DNA of 64,000 nt from Terramyces sp. JEL0728 (Eukaryota > Chytridiomycota > Chytridiomycetes > Rhizophydiales > Terramycetaceae). This document shows positions 62,313 through 64,000 of the stretch, piece by piece. How positions within the stretch are numbered: the stretch's first letter is position 1; each line of letters starts with the position of its first letter. The notes under the pieces are model-generated. The model searched no databases and was not told the DNA's origin. It worked only from the letters and a program-made list of their open reading frames with translations. The stretch lies in the NCBI GenBank assembly GCA_027603945.1, contig JADIIU010000042.1, positions 40,135-104,134 of the forward strand, read 5' to 3'. Both the position numbers and the translations under genes were made by a program.

Positions 62313-64000
62313 TTAAGCTTGAGGGCCATCTTCAGGGCCATTGTTGAAGCCATCGTCAACTGGAGCATCCATGTCATGAGCATCATAGAGAGGGTTGTCG
62401 AATTGTTGCATACCTTCGTACAATGGGTTCATGTTGGTATTATTGGAGAATGTTGGAGCAACTTGGGCAGAAGCAGTGCTTCCTCTTCTGAAGTAGAAGA
62501 CAGCGGCAGCAGCAGCAGCTAAACCAGCAGCACCTGCACCGGTAGCAGCGTAGGTGGTAGTGTTTGAGGATGATTTGGTGCTAGAGTCTGTTCCAGCAGC
62601 AGCAGTTGGAGGAACATATCCGTTAACTGAGGATGAGTAGGCTGAAGCAGAAGCTGAGCTGGAGGAAGCAGAGGTAGCGCTTTCATATTGGGATTCAGAA
62701 GCTGATTGGGAGGAAGCAGACACTGATTGAGATGCTGCGCCAGATGATTGGGCAAATGCAGCTGAGGATTGGGAAACAGATGCTAATGAAGCAGAAGTTG
62801 ATGATTCAAATGCACTTTCAGACATGGAAGCTTGGTTAGCAGATTCAGAAACAGACAAGCTAGATTGAGCAATGGAAGCTGATGTCGATTGTCCAAACTG
62901 GTATTCAGAAACTGAGGAAGCGGTCTGTTGAGCATTGAAAGCAGCAGTTGAAGCTTCGTATGCGTTTTCCGACAAAGAAGAAGCTGTGGATTGAGCGGCA
63001 GCAATTGAGGCTCCGTCGGCACTGCTTGATACCAAGTTGGATAGGTAGGTAGAGTATTCATAGGCATTTTCAGAGTTTGTGCTTGCAGTTTGCTGTGCGT
63101 TGTATTGAGCAGTGGAAACTTCATAAGCCTGTTCAGAGGCAGCACTGGAAGCAGAGGAAGCAACTGAAGAAGCGAATTCATACTTGCTTTCACTGGTTGA
63201 TGAAGCATAAATGGATTGAGAAGTGGATGAGCCGTATTGGGAAACAGAGTTGGAGTTAGAAACTGATGCCAAGTAAGCTGATTGAGAGTTTGCGTTGGAA
63301 ACTGAGGTAGCATAGGCATTAGCAGAATTGTAATTGCTTTGAGAGGTGGAATATTCATAGTTGGATTCAGAAACAGATGCATCATATTGAGAAGCACTGT
63401 TGGATTGAGAAGCAGCTGATGCAGATTTGGAGACTGATGCATCATAAGCAGTAGCTGATTCATAGTTGCTTTCAGAGGTTGATTGAGCATAGTTGGACTG
63501 GGAAACAGATGCATCATATTGAGAAGCACTGTTGGATTGAGAGATGGAGGATTGTGTTACTGATTGTTGGTAGTTGTTTCCAGAATTGGTCAATGAAGTT
63601 TGTTGTGCGTTGTAAGCACTTTCAGAAGCTTCATAAGCAGCATCGGACAATGAGGAAGCAGTGACTGAAGCTTGGTATTTTGCAGTTGAAACTTCATAGT
63701 TGGATTCAGTCAATGATCCTAAATTGGAAGCTGTGAGAGATGCTTGGTAAGCAGCGTCAGAATTTGTAATGGAGGTTTGTTGAGCATTATAAAGAGCAGT
63801 AGAGTCTTCATATGCATTTTCCGATGCATAATTGGAAGCAGAAACAGAAGCAGATGCAGCAGTAGATGCTTCAAACAAAGCTTCAGATGTACTTGCTTCG
63901 TAGTTTGCTTCGCTTTGAGATGCCAAGTAAGCAGATTGAGATTGAGCATTGCTGTTTGAAACTGAGGTAGCATAAGCGTTGGCAGAAGTAGCATATGCAT
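62313..64000 (-). CDS. Serine-rich adhesin-like type I membrane protein with tandem NPxY tail (5' end beyond window)
   Basis: 561 residues are visible on the minus strand, open to the right edge, with no intron. Most of the protein is a long Ser/Ala/Asn/Tyr-rich region of degenerate units of about 11 residues (SESNYEYSTSQSNYNSANAY-like). It then has NGYVPP and a Ser/Thr spacer, one Ala/Gly-rich membrane segment (GAGAAGLAAAAAAVFYF) stopped by RR, and a tail of about 60 residues with MNPLYEG, FDNPLYDAHD and an acidic end. NPxY motifs bind PTB/FERM-F3 domains in integrin tails, and FDNPxY is the LDL-receptor internalisation signal. I infer a surface receptor or adhesin. The signal peptide is not visible. 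The family is not recognised. Confidence 0.75.
   Translation of the reverse strand, partial: AYATSANAYATSVSNSNAQSQSAYLASQSEANYEASTSEALFEASTAASASVSASNYASENAYEDSTALYNAQQTSITNSDAAYQASLTASNLGSLTESNYEVSTAKYQASVTASSLSDAAYEASESAYNAQQTSLTNSGNNYQQSVTQSSISQSNSASQYDASVSQSNYAQSTSESNYESATAYDASVSKSASAASQSNSASQYDASVSESNYEYSTSQSNYNSANAYATSVSNANSQSAYLASVSNSNSVSQYGSSTSQSIYASSTSESKYEFASSVASSASSAASEQAYEVSTAQYNAQQTASTNSENAYEYSTYLSNLVSSSADGASIAAAQSTASSLSENAYEASTAAFNAQQTASSVSEYQFGQSTSASIAQSSLSVSESANQASMSESAFESSTSASLASVSQSSAAFAQSSGAASQSVSASSQSASESQYESATSASSSSASASAYSSSVNGYVPPTAAAGTDSSTKSSSNTTTYAATGAGAAGLAAAAAAVFYFRRGSTASAQVAPTFSNNTNMNPLYEGMQQFDNPLYDAHDMDAPVDDGFNNGPEDGPQA

Noticed and set aside
62783..63529. Leu/Pro-rich 248-codon frame within the adhesin gene
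   Set aside because: Out-of-frame shadow of the Ser/Ala repeats on the same strand; composition arises from the repeat codons, and the NPxY/TM frame is clearly the real one.

Overview
This is nuclear DNA of a eukaryote with a very compact genome. Genes lie tail to tail or head to head, usually 20-200 bp apart. I resolved 84 introns in one set of genes, and every one is only 17-25 nt long. Splicing at these positions turns broken reading frames into full-length conserved proteins, and all 19 spliced coding lengths are multiples of three. The gene set (telomerase, XPB, LC8 dynein light chain, a KIF12-like kinesin, syntaxins, symplekin, TMEM135, HEATR6, a cortactin-like acidic protein, and an adhesin-like protein with NPxY motifs) looks opisthokont or holozoan-like. 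The uracil phosphoribosyltransferase and the citrate synthase are of bacterial or peroxisomal type. I cannot name the organism. Of 20 gene ends identified, 18 use TAA, two use TAG and none uses TGA.

Layout. 1-3969 is single copy: the 5' part of an unidentified gene on the minus strand, UPRT, XPB helicase, and a short possible gene fragment. From 3970 a unit of about 29.76 kb runs to 33730 and is followed directly by a second copy (33731-63481). The two copies differ by roughly 1% overall, more in the longest noncoding stretch. One tract of about 4.6 kb shows no difference. The unit carries, in order: promethin-like membrane protein (+), HEATR6 (-), dynein LC8 (+), RCE1 CAAX protease (+), PP4 catalytic subunit (+), two syntaxins (-,-), KIF12-like kinesin (+), TERT (-), ribosomal protein eS24 (-), methylmalonate-semialdehyde dehydrogenase (+), TMEM135-like (-), mini-cortactin (-), RasGEF with ubiquitin/talin-F0-like repeats (+), citrate synthase (-), CaM-kinase-like kinase (-), symplekin (-), and the 3' part of a serine-rich adhesin gene (-). 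The copy-1 adhesin is cut by the junction at 33730/33731. The copy-2 adhesin runs intact off the right edge.

Themes. Several genes concern membrane traffic and cell surface (syntaxins, RCE1, RasGEF, the NPxY adhesin, cortactin-like protein), cytoskeletal motors (LC8, kinesin) and gene expression or genome maintenance (XPB, symplekin, PP4, TERT, eS24). All 17 complete genes of the unit are open in both copies, mostly with zero to a few amino-acid changes. That indicates two functional copies, or two alleles joined by the assembly. No tRNA, rRNA, CRISPR or transposon was recognised.
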